A stretch of 64,000 bases of DNA from Paramacrobiotus metropolitanus (taxonomy: Eukaryota > Tardigrada > Eutardigrada > Parachela > Macrobiotidae), in contig NW_026570444.1 in the NCBI RefSeq assembly GCF_019649055.1, forward strand, positions 1-64,000. The letters run 5' to 3'. The notes beneath the pieces were generated by a model that searched no databases, was not told where the DNA came from, and saw nothing but the letters and a program-made list of their open reading frames with translations. The stretch's first letter is position 1. The number at the start of each line of letters is the position of its first letter. A program made the position numbers and the translations under genes. This document shows, piece after piece, positions 1-10,352 of the stretch.

Positions 1-3000
1 TTTTAGAGAATATACTAGACACTCTGTTGGAGGGTGTCGGACCGAGCGAAATGGTCAGATGCGAATGGATTCAGAAGTGTTTGAATCGACCGATTTGGAC
101 ACCGCCCATTCAACGTTCGCAGCTGACTGTCGCCAGGTGGATGGCGGAGGTCGCACGTGTATTAAACTCCTACGAAGAGTTTGTTATTGACGAATCCTGA
201 AATCTCTCCAGTATACAGATATCCTAAAGGAACGTGTAATCGTGAAGTTCCCGCCTTACTACGGAGACGTTTGCAAAAAATGAGATCGGTTGTGGTGATC
301 AAGAATTCTGATCAGATTTGCCTTGCGCGCTTTGGTTATTGGAAAGGCTCATGCGGATAAAACTTGAATCTGTATCGGAAGTTGCTGCGAGGAAAGAAAC
401 TGCAAACAAAAAGCTCAATGTCTTGTTCACCGAGCGGGTTTATTGAACAAGAATTTAATCTTCGGCATCTGCATAAATTCAAGAAATCTTACATCAGTAT
501 CAGATTATTGTCGTCAGTGTGGACCATGCGAATTTGATTGTCTTCAAAGGACCGCACAAAAGAAAAGAATTATTCTGCTGCATCACGACCGGCATTTTGA
601 CCTGCTGAACTCACTACCAGCATTTTTCAGAAAAGATACTGGTGCTACTCCTGCGACAAAGGATATTCTAATCGAGAAAATCATCGTTGTTCTTTCATTT
701 GCAAGGCTTGCCTTCGACCATCATGTCCATCGGAATCAAGCACACTGATTCACTGCAACGACTGCAACCGAGACTTTTTTTGGACAGGACTGCTACACAC
801 AGCATAAGAAAGCAGCTACAAGGGAGAAACCAATCAGAAAAGCCTTTGCAGCACGGTGTATGTTTGCAAAGTGCCTGCGGATAGTCTCTGAAACGCAGAA
901 AACCCGGAAACACTCACCAGTGTGGCGAAATATTTTGCAAAACCTGCCAGATTCACGCTCTGCCGCAGTCACACCAGTGCTACATGCAACCACACAAGGT
1001 TAATGCTGATGAACTGGAAATGAATGAGAATGCAGATTTTCTGTACTTTGATTTCGAAACTTATGTTCAGGAGGACGGAACTCTGATACCAAATCTAGCG
1101 GTACGTCATCAATATCATTTTTTCTTTAAAAATTTCAAATAATTCCTCTTTGTTATTTGATTCTAGGTGGTACAGGATGACAACGGTAGCGAGTGGGTCT
1201 TCCTGAAGAAGATGCTCCTCTCAGTGGTGATGTCACAAACGAGTTGTGCACCTTTTTGTTTAGTGAAAGACACCGGACCATTTCATTATAGCATAATTTT
1301 AAGGTAGGAAAATTTTCATTGTATTTTTTATTGTATTTATTGTATTTTTTATTGTATTTTTATTGTATTTTTTTTATTGTTTTTTTTCTAAATAACTTTT
1401 TTTTTGTAGTCTTTTGATGGATACTTTATTCTCAATTGGCTGCTGAAAAATGGTGTCGTTCCGAAAGTTATTCTAAACGGTGGGAAAATACTACAGCTGA
1501 CGTGCCTCAGCTCAACATCAGGTTCCGAGACAGCATCAATTATAATCCTCAAAGCTTAGCAAAGTGGCCAGCAACGTTTGGCTTACCAGAAATTAGCAAA
1601 GGAACGTTCCGCACCGGTTTAACCGAAAAGAAAACTGGGACCAAGTGGTTCCCTTCCCGACAATGGAAGAGTACGGGTACCAAGGTATGAATAGCAAGGC
1701 AAAGGTCCTTCCAACGATGGTACGAAAAAAGAAAAACAGGAAAAGAATAACTTATTCGATTTTCGCAAGGAATTTGTTGAATACTGCAAAATGGACGTTA
1801 CGGTTCTCCGCTTATGCTGCCAACAATTTCGAAAGCTTTTCAAGAGATAAGTCAAGGTCTGTGCCCGTTTGTGTCTTCCCTAACTATTGCCGGTCTGTGC
1901 AATCGATACTGGCGATCTTTCATGTTGAAACCTGAACAAATTGGATTACTGCCACATGGACTGAACGCTCGCAATCGCCACCAATCAGTTAAGGCAAAGA
2001 AATGGTTATCGTGGGTCGAAGAAGATACGAACCGTTCTGTGCAGTCCGTAATCAACAGTTCCGAGTACAGGGTGGGACCCTACTATGTTGATGGTTACAG
2101 TCAAGATATCAACATGGTGTACGAATTCTACGGCTGTCGGTTTCACGGTTGTCCAAAGTGTGTGGCGCCGACAACGATGCACCGTTCCGGAACCTCCCAA
2201 TGTCCGATATTTACAAAGAAACTATGGACCGTGAAGATTACATACGAAGCCAAGGATATAGTGTCACCTGTATCTGGGAGCACGACTTTGACGAGCTAAA
2301 GTCTAATCCTGAAATGAGAGCATTTGTTTCGCGATTGCACTTTGGCGAGCGTTTGGACCCGCGCGATGCTTTTACGGAGGAAGAACTAACGCTGTTAAGC
2401 TCTTTCATCAAGTAGCTGCAGACGAACAGATTTGCTACTTCGACGTCAATAGCGAGTATCCATTCGTCAACAAGAACAGGCGCTATCAGTTGGACATCCA
2501 CCGTAATTACAAAGAATTTCCAGGATATACGTTCTTATTTCGGTGTTGTTTCGTGTGAAGTTTTACCACCTGGAGATCTTCAATATCCTGTTCTACCCTA
2601 TCGTTCTGGTGGTAAGCTGACCTTTCCTTTGTGCCGCACGTGTATGGAAAAACATACGAACAACAAGTGTCAGCATGCTGACTGTGAACGTACTATTACC
2701 GGCACCTGGTGCACGCAGAAATTCAAAAGCTTTGGACAATGGCTACAGTATCGTGAGGATTTTTGAAGTTTGGCACTTTGACAAGCACGAAGATCGGCTG
2801 TTTGAAAACTACATTAATCAGTTCCTCAAACTAAAGACTGAAGCCAGCGGTTGGCCAGCAGAAGTTCGAACGAGACAGAAAAGCGGAAATACATCCAGGA
2901 CTTCAAGGACCATGAAAACATCGACTTGGAGTACGACAAAATTAATCGAATCCTGGTCTGAGAGCGTTAGCCAAGTTATGTTTGAACAGGTAACTACTGC

Positions 3001-3888
3001 ATAGACGTGATTATTTTCGTTTGTTAAAATTACGACAATTGGTTGTAATTTTATAATCAATAATTTAATTATTTTTCATCTTAGTTTTGGGGCCGTCTTG
3101 GAATGCAGGACAATAAATTAAACACAATGTATATCAGCGAACCGGAGAAGTTTTACGACATGCTGCTGTCGGGAAACACCACGTTCCTCCTGGGATCTTT
3201 TACTGACGATATTGTGCAAATAACCTACACTACTGAAAATGGTTTTGTTGATCGAAATCCCCATACGAATGTCATTTTAGCGGCGTAAGTAAATATTATT
3301 TTTTATTTTTTATTTTTAAAACGATTTTCCTGTTGCAGATTTACAACGTGCTGGGCTCGATTGCATCTGCTCAAGTTTATGGAAATGGTAGAAGGCCGCC
3401 TACTGTACTTTGATACAGGTTTGCAAAGTCGATGCTTGTTTCTCAAGAAATTTTAATCCATTATTTATCCGCTGGATTTTATTAGATTCCATATTCTTCG
3501 TGACTCGGGCTGGTCTTGCGGATCCTCCAACGGAATTTTTCTTGGCGACCTCACCAACGAATTAAAGCCTGGACAACACATTGTACAGTTTGTCAGCAGG
3601 AGCCAAGACCTATGCCTATGTCACCAACGATGGTGAGAGTGTGGTAAAAGTCAAAGGATTTACTATTAACAGTCGAGAACCAGCGACAAATTAATTTTAA
3701 AGTGATGTTAGATATGCTGGCGAACCAGCATTGTCGATGTAAATTATCCTGATATTTTGCAACGTGACAAATCTAAAATGACGATTCGTAATACGAATAT
3801 GGTCAAACGATTTCAGGTGACCTATGACAAAAGACGAATACTAGATGATCAGTATAATACGGTTCCGTACGGATACCAGCTTGCTTAG
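1..3888 (+). pseudogene. polB: Protein-primed DNA polymerase B of the Polinton, broken and partial
   Basis: This would replicate the element by protein priming. Visible landmarks in order are a zinc-ribbon-like Cys region near 630-770, exonuclease motif FDFETY near 1048, the stretch ending EYCKMDV near 1790 in one frame, a DVNSEYPF motif-A-like site near 2440, and the catalytic YFDT/DSIFF motif C. Motif C is split between 3418 and 3486 by a putative intron. Putative GT-AG introns lie at 1101-1166, 1304-1409, 2990-3084, 3285-3338 and 3419-3485. The stop is at 3886-3888. Several frameshifts (for example near 205, 340, 520, 1210, 1610 and 3540) and in-frame stops show that it is not an intact gene. 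The start is upstream of the window. Introns in a Polinton polymerase are notable. Confidence 0.9.
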
Positions 3889-4411
3889 AGCAATGATTTA
3901 TTAAATTCATCGATCATTTCCTGAATCTCGCGTACCGCTTCTGACAAATGAGCAGACTGTTTCAAACCCAAAAAGTTACATTTACCCGATGGAAAAAGCA
4001 CTGCACGTCCAACATTAAGTTTAATGGCCAAACCACTGAACAATTCAGGTGTATACTCCAAACGAAAGTACGTACTAAACTTTTCAATATGCAAACGGTT
4101 AGGAAATGCATGATTGCCCACAATATTCACCACACGGTAGTTGGTAACCGTACAGGTAAAACCCACTAGCCAGAATTTTGGCGAAACGCTGAACCAGCTC
4201 CCGGGCGTCTGGTTCAGACCGCGCACCATTAACGGTAATCTTACCGTTTTGGTACAGCTGGCAATGCGCTTTGTAGGGCGACAGGATTCGCAGGAGCAGG
4301 CCGAAAACTTTGTGGAATGTACTGTGCCATAGGAAGGTGTTCTTCAATTCTTTTCAGGTCCAGGATAGTGTTTAAATCCGCAATGGCAACAACATTGGTG
4401 ATTTTGGGCAT
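3885..4411 (-). pseudogene. TATA-binding-protein-like (TBP core), frameshifted
   Basis: About 175 codons, the size of a bare TBP core domain. Repeat 1 starts at ATG 4411 with NVVAIADL and LDLKRIEEH, then after a shift near 4310 RILSPYKAHCQLY and NGKITVNGARSE. Repeat 2, after a shift near 4170, shows NIVGNHAFPNRL, YTPELFSGLAIKL and FPSGKCNFLG. By-eye alignment with cellular TBP places these on the saddle strands of both halves. Three of the four DNA-kinking phenylalanine positions remain aromatic Phe and the fourth is Tyr. TBP bends TATA boxes to seed pre-initiation complexes. The stop overlaps the convergent polymerase stop (3885-3888), so it belongs to the element. No N-terminal tail is seen. 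It could alternatively be a captured host TBP paralogue; fold assignment is strong, function is inferred. Confidence 0.82.
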
Positions 4412-5017
4412 CGCAGTGGTACCACAAGGCGAACCGCACAGCTTTGCGTAGAGTTGAGACGGGGAGCGACGTGAGCCTATGGTATGGGGGGCAGCCCAGA
4501 GATTCCAGGTTTCTCACTTCCGGTAAGTACTGTTCCAGCAGCCGACACTTTTCAAGACCTTTGGCAAAGAAACGCACTTGGCTGGGTCGCCCTACTCTTC
4601 GGAAAATGTCCTCCAAAGCGCAGGTCACCTGATTGTGTCGATAATCCCTTCCGTATTCCACAGTAAACCGTGTGAGTGGCGTGCTTGTCTTTTCAACTCG
4701 GGGATGTGTTGATTGGCGAAACGAGGTAGCGTAAACGTGTACAGATTCTGTTCAGCTTTATCGGGACAGTAAAACGCCAATTGTTTGATGTACTTGGTTC
4801 CATTGATAACGAACCAGTCCGTGTCCAGTATACAAGGCGTAGCCATTTCATCCACGGTGAAAACAACAATGTCATGAAATATACTGCTCAAAACAAACTT
4901 GGTGCGAAATGATTTGGTTCGTTTTCCGATCGGTAACTGCTCACTGGAGAGGTAATTAGAACGGATGACCTTTTGTACTAGTTGAGGTAATCCAAAACGA
5001 TTACCCAGGTAATCCAA
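4344..5017 (-). pseudogene. Uncharacterised Polinton-associated protein, one frameshift
   Basis: Two overlapping reading frames (5017-4625 and 4661-4344) join near 4650 into a protein of about 210 residues. Recognisable segments are VVFTVDEMA, YIKQLAFYCPD, HSHGLLWN, EKCRLLEQYLP, ESLGCP and ALWYHC. Similar unnamed ORFs occur in invertebrate mobile elements; the acidic positions and spacing recall a nuclease-like fold, but I cannot name a family. The first 20 or so codons of the open frame are read from the palindrome array (4986-5027), so the annotated ATG at 5017 may not be the real start. It lies immediately upstream of the TBP-like gene on the same strand, with overlap, suggesting co-transcription. 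Confidence 0.5.
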
Positions 5018-5220
5018 AACGATTACCTTTTGTACGAGTGGAGGTAATCCAAAACGATTACCTTTTGTACGAGTGGAGATAATCCAAAACGATTACCTTT
5101 TGTACGGGTGGAGATAATCCAAAACGATTACCTAGGTAATCCAACACGATTACCTTCTGTACGAGTGGAGGTAAGTGAAAACATTATTACCTTCGTACCA
5201 AGGTAATCAAAACGATTACC
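4986..5220. promoter_or_regulatory. Array of eight 20-bp palindromes (promoter array 1)
   Basis: Copies of GGTAATCCAAAACGATTACC or close variants start at 4986, 5008, 5043, 5078, 5113, 5135, 5169 (degenerate) and 5202. Each has inverted GGTAATC/GATTACC arms around a CAAAAC spacer. Linkers often read TTTTGTACGAGTGGAG and three unit starts are 35 bp apart. The array lies between a leftward and a rightward gene and stops 18 bp before a TATA box. The same palindrome recurs in a second promoter of the element, so it is probably a protein-binding site set; the TAATCC core resembles sites of K50 homeodomain proteins, which is only a suggestion. Confidence 0.8.
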
Positions 5221-5238
5221 TTGAGCCAGAAGCATTCC

Positions 5239-5247
5239 TATATAAAG
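5239..5247 (+). promoter_or_regulatory. TATA box TATATAAAG for the PC4-like gene
   Basis: A perfect TATATAAAG lies 18 bp after the last palindrome and 77 bp before the ATG at 5316. The identical octamer-plus-G occurs at the second array (13684), which makes chance unlikely. Confidence 0.75.
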
Positions 5248-5315
5248 TGAGTGCAAGTGGTTGAATCTTCATCAGGTTGTCTTGTTTACCTCTTTTGAAA
5301 AGTTTATCTTTTACC

Positions 5316-6272
5316 ATGGAATTTCTCGATCTATTAACGTCTAGCGTCCGCAAACCGCTGTACCCAAGTCCAAGCGGAAAGGTCTAGAGTCGGAAGAAGG
5401 AGGAAAGCCGGATGCTAAGAAGGTCAAACCAAACATTTTGCCGGCTACCATATCCACGCATCCGCGGTTTGCTTTCACGCAGCTGGGGAAGCCAGTGTAC
5501 CGCTTGGGCAACGACAAGTTCGTCTACGTGGGCCCTAACAGCGACGGGAAAATTGGTACGATTCGTGTGGTTTTGGTGAATGGAAGGAACAGCCGGACAA
5601 TTCTTGGAAAGCCAGCTACGGGAAGAATGTCGCGCTGTCCAAGACCGGCTTTCTCCGCTTGGCCGCACTGATGCTGACCGAGAAAGCCGACATGGATGAA
5701 GCAGCCCGGGCCAGTGCAGCCGAAACCGGGCGCCTGACACCGCTGTATCTGTTGGACAGTAACATGTACTTTGGCTGGAGCCGCTTCAATGGCACCAACG
5801 TGGCCACGATTCGGCGCTTTGAAGTAAAGGGTGGCGATATGATCCCTACTCGCTACGGTATCTCTTTCGGTGAACGATGCTATGACGGTCTGAAAAGTTT
5901 AATGAAGGACCTGCAACTGTTCAAGGACATTGCCAAAATTCAAAAGAACAGGAACCCAGGACCCGATCAAGGAAGGACTGACGTTCCCAACGCTGTGTGA
6001 AAATATTGCTGATGCTTTGGCGCCACTGGTCAAGCAGCTAGACGACGGGACCTTTCAACGGTGCCATGAAGACAACTACGTACCGTCCGATGCGGAATGG
6101 AACGGGGCCGTGGAGCGCTTTTGGAATTACGTATGGTCCATGGATTTTGTTTGGACTGGATAAGTTAAGTGTTGAACAAGCTCTTGACCTCGATGTGGCT
6201 GGTTTTTTGGCTAAACATGGCGATCAAATTCGTTCCAATGTTGGAGATATTATTTCGGCTGATTACTGTTGA
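5316..6272 (+). pseudogene. Protein with two PC4-like domains, frameshifted
   Basis: Starts ATG 5316 after the TATA box; about 318 codons with frameshifts near 5380, 5595, 5985 and 6160. The second domain (about 5745-5925) shows LYLLDSNMYFGWSRFNG, ATIRRFEVKGGDMIP and RYGISF followed by a helix, matching the PC4/p15 coactivator core: four strands, the pattern I-R-x-(F/Y), a P-x-x-x-G-I-S turn, then a helix. A first, more divergent copy (about 5490-5670) shows KFVYVG, TIRVVLVNG, YGKNVALSK and a helix. PC4 proteins bind single-stranded DNA and promoter complexes; here it could serve replication or transcription of the element. The C-terminal 100 residues are unrecognised. Assignment is by eye; an unrelated beta-rich DNA-binding protein remains possible. 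Confidence 0.6.
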
Positions 6273-6313
6273 ATTGCTGTTTTTCATCTACTCGTACGAA
6301 TAACGGAAACGGA

Positions 6314-6697
6314 TCAGTAATTTATTATTATTTGACATACTGACAACCGTTTGCACATTAAACAGATAAAGCAGTATTGTCCACAGACAGTGCACTCAGA
6401 CTGAAACTGTTCATTTTGTAAGGTTATTTCATTGGCGGCCGCCAGTGGCGCAAAATATCGAGAGTAGCTTTCCAAAGCTTTCCCGTACGAATCAAACATT
6501 TCCATTTTACCGGTTTGTTCCTGGTACAGCGCAATCCAGTGTTCGCCTTCTTGGTCCGCTGGGTCGGTATTCACTACACACGCTCCCGGAAAAGGTGCCA
6601 ATGTCGTTGGAACTTGATCGCTGGCGTAGACCCCACGAAATACCGCTGTGGTCTGAGGATTTCCATGGAGGGCCGAGGTAATTTCCTGTGTATTCAT
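6314..6697 (-). CDS. Adenain-like cysteine protease (virion maturation)
   Basis: An open frame of 127 codons. It shows the C5/C48-type triad region: His in EHWIALYQ, acidic residue in MEMFDSYG, and Cys in CTVCGQYCF preceded by a Gln-containing strand. In adenoviruses and Polintons this enzyme cleaves capsid precursors. The ATG at 6697 overlaps the stop of the capsid gene (ATGA), which supports the start and indicates polycistronic or readthrough coupling. One of the few unbroken genes in the element. The last dozen residues are less typical and may be altered. Confidence 0.85.
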   Translation of the reverse strand: MNTQEITSALHGNPQTTAVFRGVYASDQVPTTLAPFPGACVVNTDPADQEGEHWIALYQEQTGKMEMFDSYGKALESYSRYFAPLAAANEITLQNEQFQSECTVCGQYCFICLMCKRLSVCQIIINY

Positions 6698-8030
6698 GTT
6701 GTAAAGTCTGCAATCAGCTGTCGATGCTGGTTGATTTCAATAATGCTGTCATAGACCAGCATGCACACCATCATAATGGTGCTTTTCAGTGGTTTCCCGA
6801 ACGACACCGAGACACTAAGGTTTCCTGCTTAATCAGTGTCAGTGGTCCACGACCGGTATGTCCTGGAGTCAGGTCGAATCCGAAAATGGTGTATCCGTCG
6901 TTGTATTGGGTTCGGTTGAAAGGTAAGCCGCCATGCAAGCTAGGGCGGTGTCCTAGAGTGTCCAGCAGCCCGTCGTAGCACTCCAGAGACAGGTTACGGG
7001 CAAAATCAGCCGTGTACGGTTTTGTCGGTAGCTCTGTCCGTCCACTTCGACGCTGATTTGTGTAATGTTGAAGTGTTGGAAGTAAAGGGTTTTTCTTTTG
7101 CGAGCCGTGAAAGTCTTCGCTGTCCACAAAACCAATAAATACCACCTTGGGAATTTGGCCAATCTGCAAATTGCTGATTACGGTGCTTTGAGTCCGTTGG
7201 GGAATGTCCGACACGCGCATCACTACGCGTTCGATATGGTACTTGACCGTTTTTTTCAGGAGTTCTCCGGCTACGGCGGTCAGAAAGTCCGGTGATGGAA
7301 TGTAACGACGTACCGACAAACGCGCGTTACGGATAAATGGTTTGAAAGTCTTGGTGGTGTCCGTATCCCATACACGTAGGGCAAACTCCGGTCGGCTCAC
7401 CACCAGGCGAATATTAACGGGAACTCCGGTGCACAGGGTTTGCTTTGGTCAAACAAGTCCGAAAACAATTTGCCGGAAAGCTGCACGTATTGCCCGCATT
7501 AAATAGTGCCGCTCGATTTTTTCACCGTTGTTGGTTGTTTCACTGTTGAAGGAACCTGGACTGTCGTAGTAGAAAGCGGCGGATGTCAGTTGGCTTTGTT
7601 GAGCGTCCAGTGTGTGGGACAACAGTGATTCCAGGTAGGCGCGGTACGGGTAGAAAGTTGCGGCATCTGAGATCAATCGGTTGGCCACCGTCACATGGCA
7701 TGAGGAAAACAGGGAGTGCAGAAAGTTGTTGGCTGGTGCCACTCCATCAGCCGTTGTTATCAGTTCCCATTCTCCGGTGGTCTTACGGACTTTAATACCC
7801 ACTTCTAATTCCAGTATCATGTCCGCCAAACTGAGTAGTCCTGATGTGCTGGGTGGAATGAAAAAATTGATATCGCCGGCCGATCCGTTGTCCGTTAAGA
7901 TGGTAGTGGGGTTCAACTTTTCATGCTCAGTGCGCCATCGGTCCGTCAAAGTCGCCGGTAATGCAAAGAGTTGGTTCTCCAGTTGCATGGCCGGCTCGAA
8001 TTTTCCATCATCAACATGGCCATTTTTCAC
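6694..8030 (-). pseudogene. Major capsid protein (double jelly-roll type), frameshifted
   Basis: About 445 codons in three frames: start ATG 8030, breaks near 7440 and 6815, TGA at 6694-6696 overlapping the protease ATG. It is the largest morphogenesis ORF and lies directly upstream of the protease, as in Polintons. Segments such as INFFIPPSTSGLLSLAD, LESLLSH, HYLMR, VVFIGFVDSEDFHGS and YTIFGFDLTPG have the beta-rich, aromatic character and order expected of hexon-like capsid proteins. Assignment rests on gene position and general resemblance to Polinton major capsids. The frameshifts would prevent production of full-length protein unless they are sequencing errors. Confidence 0.8.
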
Positions 8031-8282
8031 AAGAAGTCGGGGATATTGGTAGGAGGAATACGTTTAACTCGTAGAACTTTACGTCGAACTCGTCGTTTTT
8101 TCCGGACACCTTCACCTTCTTGGGAAGCGAATCGTTTTCAATGGCTGTTCCGCACGCGAGGCTACCTCTTTAATAGCCCCGGTCGCCGCTTCTTGCAGGT
8201 GAGGGTAGCCGCTTCAAGAGCGGCTTTGGCATGCGGTGCTGCTTTCCGTCGTATGGGATTGTACGCACGAGAGGCATTCTAG
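8030..8282 (-). pseudogene. Small Lys/Arg-rich protein, possible virion core peptide
   Basis: Between the two capsid genes the minus strand encodes basic runs in different frames, including CKKRRPGLLKR near 8170 and KKRRVRRKVLRVKRIPP near 8070, ending at a stop just before the capsid ATG. ATG at 8278 (MPLVRTIPYDGK) may be the start. Short arginine/lysine-rich proteins are common as DNA-condensing virion components in this position. Two frameshifts are required for one continuous product, so the call is tentative. Confidence 0.4.
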
Positions 8283-9248
8283 TAGAGTCGTTGTGGTCGG
8301 AAATGTAGCTTTACAAGGGATTTTCCAGTTTGGAACTTGGCGTCGTCTCCCAGATCATTGGCAATGGTCAGCTTTATGGTTTCGAAATGTTGTCGTAACA
8401 CAGGGACGTAGTGGGGAATGTCGAATCTGGCCTCCACAATCTGATTGACTTCTCCTCTAATAGGTACGGAACGTAAAAACTGCGCTGCGGTATCGCCAAT
8501 CAAGCTGTAATCGGCCACATCACTGTAGACAAACAGGCTTTGATTTCCCAATAGAGTATTGACCGGTCGCTCGAAATAAAGCTGGTCAGTTTGGGATTAG
8601 GAGGCTTGGCCAGAAATGACAGGTACTGGATACTGACGTTCTTCGTTTCAAAAGGAAATGGACCGACCATTCCATTGCTGTTACTCTCCATCGGCACATC
8701 CGGTTTTAATACACTATGTTCAAATCCCAGCATCTTTTGCAGGACTATCGACGACGGGGGAAAGACGATGGAAACCCGATCGTTGCCAATATTTAGTCGG
8801 ACCCGATGATTGGTGGGCGTCAGCAGTTGAACGGTGAAAGCTCTGTCCGCAGTTAAAGCGCTCTTGTCAGCGTGTACTGTATCATCCACCATATATGATC
8901 CAACTTTGGGTACCAATGAGTTAATAGTCTTCAATAACAATTCAGCATCCTTGTAATTTCCAGGAGGAATAGTGATCTCGTCGGTATGGACAACTTGGTC
9001 CGCGGCCTCCAGAAAATTTGCTTCATCCTTCTTTAATCTGAATTCTCGAACGATGTGCACCTCAATCTTCTGCTCCACAGGTAGAGTAAAAAAGAGTTGA
9101 GGTACTGTAGTTCAACCAGGGCCATTTCCCATTTCCCTTTCAAGGTAATGGGATGTTTCAGTTTAGTCGTCCAATTGGACGGAGTGTTGCTGGGATCCGT
9201 AGCGACATCGCTCGGCAGCGTCACGTAGAACGGTGCTCCTTCATACAT
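8279..9248 (-). pseudogene. Minor capsid (penton-like) protein, frameshifted
   Basis: The start ATG at 9248 opens with MYEGAPFYVTLPSD, a serine/proline linker and WEMALVELQY, an N-terminal signature I associate with the Polinton minor (single jelly-roll) capsid protein. Frame changes near 9080 and 8560 join it to a long segment with a beta-rich pattern (ITIPPGNYKDAELLLKTIN, VRLNIGNDRVSIVFP, MLGFEH) and to a C-terminal part (SLFVYSDV, HYVPVLRQHFETIKL). Total about 320 residues. It lies upstream of the major capsid gene and downstream of the integrase on the same strand. Confidence 0.75.
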
Positions 9249-10334
9249 GTTGCCTTGATCCAGGAATCGTGTTCAGGTCCGTAACCTAACCAACGTACTA
9301 GTATCTTTGGTCCACGGCGTTTAATAACGCGGTCGATGGTATGTTCCTTCTGTTCCGGGTGCGATACTTTGGAAAGTTCGTGTTCATAGAACGTCCCTTC
9401 GATAGGTTGGTCTTGGTAGTCCTGCAGTCGGTATACCGGTACGGTATGCGAGATGACTTTATTAATGTAGAATACTTCCTCCTTAAATCGATACGTATAG
9501 CTTTTTTCCACTTTGGTTTTGTGCACGGCAATGCGAACTGCATCACCGATCTTGAACCGAGGTCGCCGGTTTTACTGGTGGGATACAGCTTGTTGAATAC
9601 CGCCAACGAATTGTTTGTGTGACGTCGATTGGTCGCAGTCCATGGGCACGATGTTTGGAGTGGTTGTACGAGTACACGAAGTCTTCCAGCTTGTCAATGT
9701 ACCGCGTTGACACACGCGCTCGAAACAAGCGAAACATCCGTGTTTTGATGGTGCGAATGACGCGTTCGGCCATGGCGCATTTGATGTCTTCGTTTTCCGA
9801 TGTAAAGAAATGAATCTTTTTTTCTTTCAGAAAGGTTTTGACGGTGGCGTTAACAACTTCGGTTCCTTTATCATACTGTAGTTTCTCCGGTTCGCCGAGT
9901 TCTTCGAAGGCCTGCGACAAAGCATTTTTTGTTTCTTTGGCTGTTTTGGTTTTCATCGGTTGGATGCTTAGCTTTTTGGAAAAGCAATCAATCACAAAAA
10001 GCAAGTATTTGTATCCATCATTTTCTTTGGAATATTTTGATAAATCAGCCAGATCCGCTTGGTACTGCTGGCGAAGGTTGGTCACTACGATCCGATTGCG
10101 CGCAAACCGCCGGCGATTTTCTTTGGTTACAGTATACGCATCGATCTCTTGCAGAATCTCCTGTGCTTTCCGTCTGTTGGCTCTGGTCTTGAGACTTCTT
10201 CGAAATCTTTCTACGCCTCCAAGACCGCCGGGGTCGCGTGGATTGAGGTATCGTTTCATCAGTTTCTCCATCGGCTTTGTTACAACAGGTGGACACGCAA
10301 TTGATCTTAAATATTCGGCATAAACGCAACACAC
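9221..10334 (-). pseudogene. Retroviral-type integrase with C-terminal chromodomain, frameshifted
   Basis: The rve catalytic core is readable from 10334: first Asp in QADLADLSKYS, second in QYDKGTEVVNA, and Glu in CAMAERVIRTIK, a D-D-E arrangement. After breaks near 9620 and 9530 a beta-barrel-like stretch and a chromodomain follow (VIKRRGPKILVRWLGYG, HDSWI), ending at 9221. Integrase joins the element's ends to target DNA, and the chromodomain can direct insertion to modified chromatin. The final codons overlap the start of the minor capsid gene. About 370 residues in total, normal for this family. Confidence 0.88.
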
Positions 10335-10352
10335 TAGGCAGCAAGCTCGCCA

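Noticed and set aside
4986-5220. Palindrome array as a CRISPR array
   Set aside because: Units overlap in composition with their linkers, spacing is irregular, linkers are similar to each other, and the context is a eukaryotic mobile element.
9838-10323. A 161-codon plus-strand open frame
   Set aside because: Antisense of the integrase core, which has the D-D-E residues on the minus strand.
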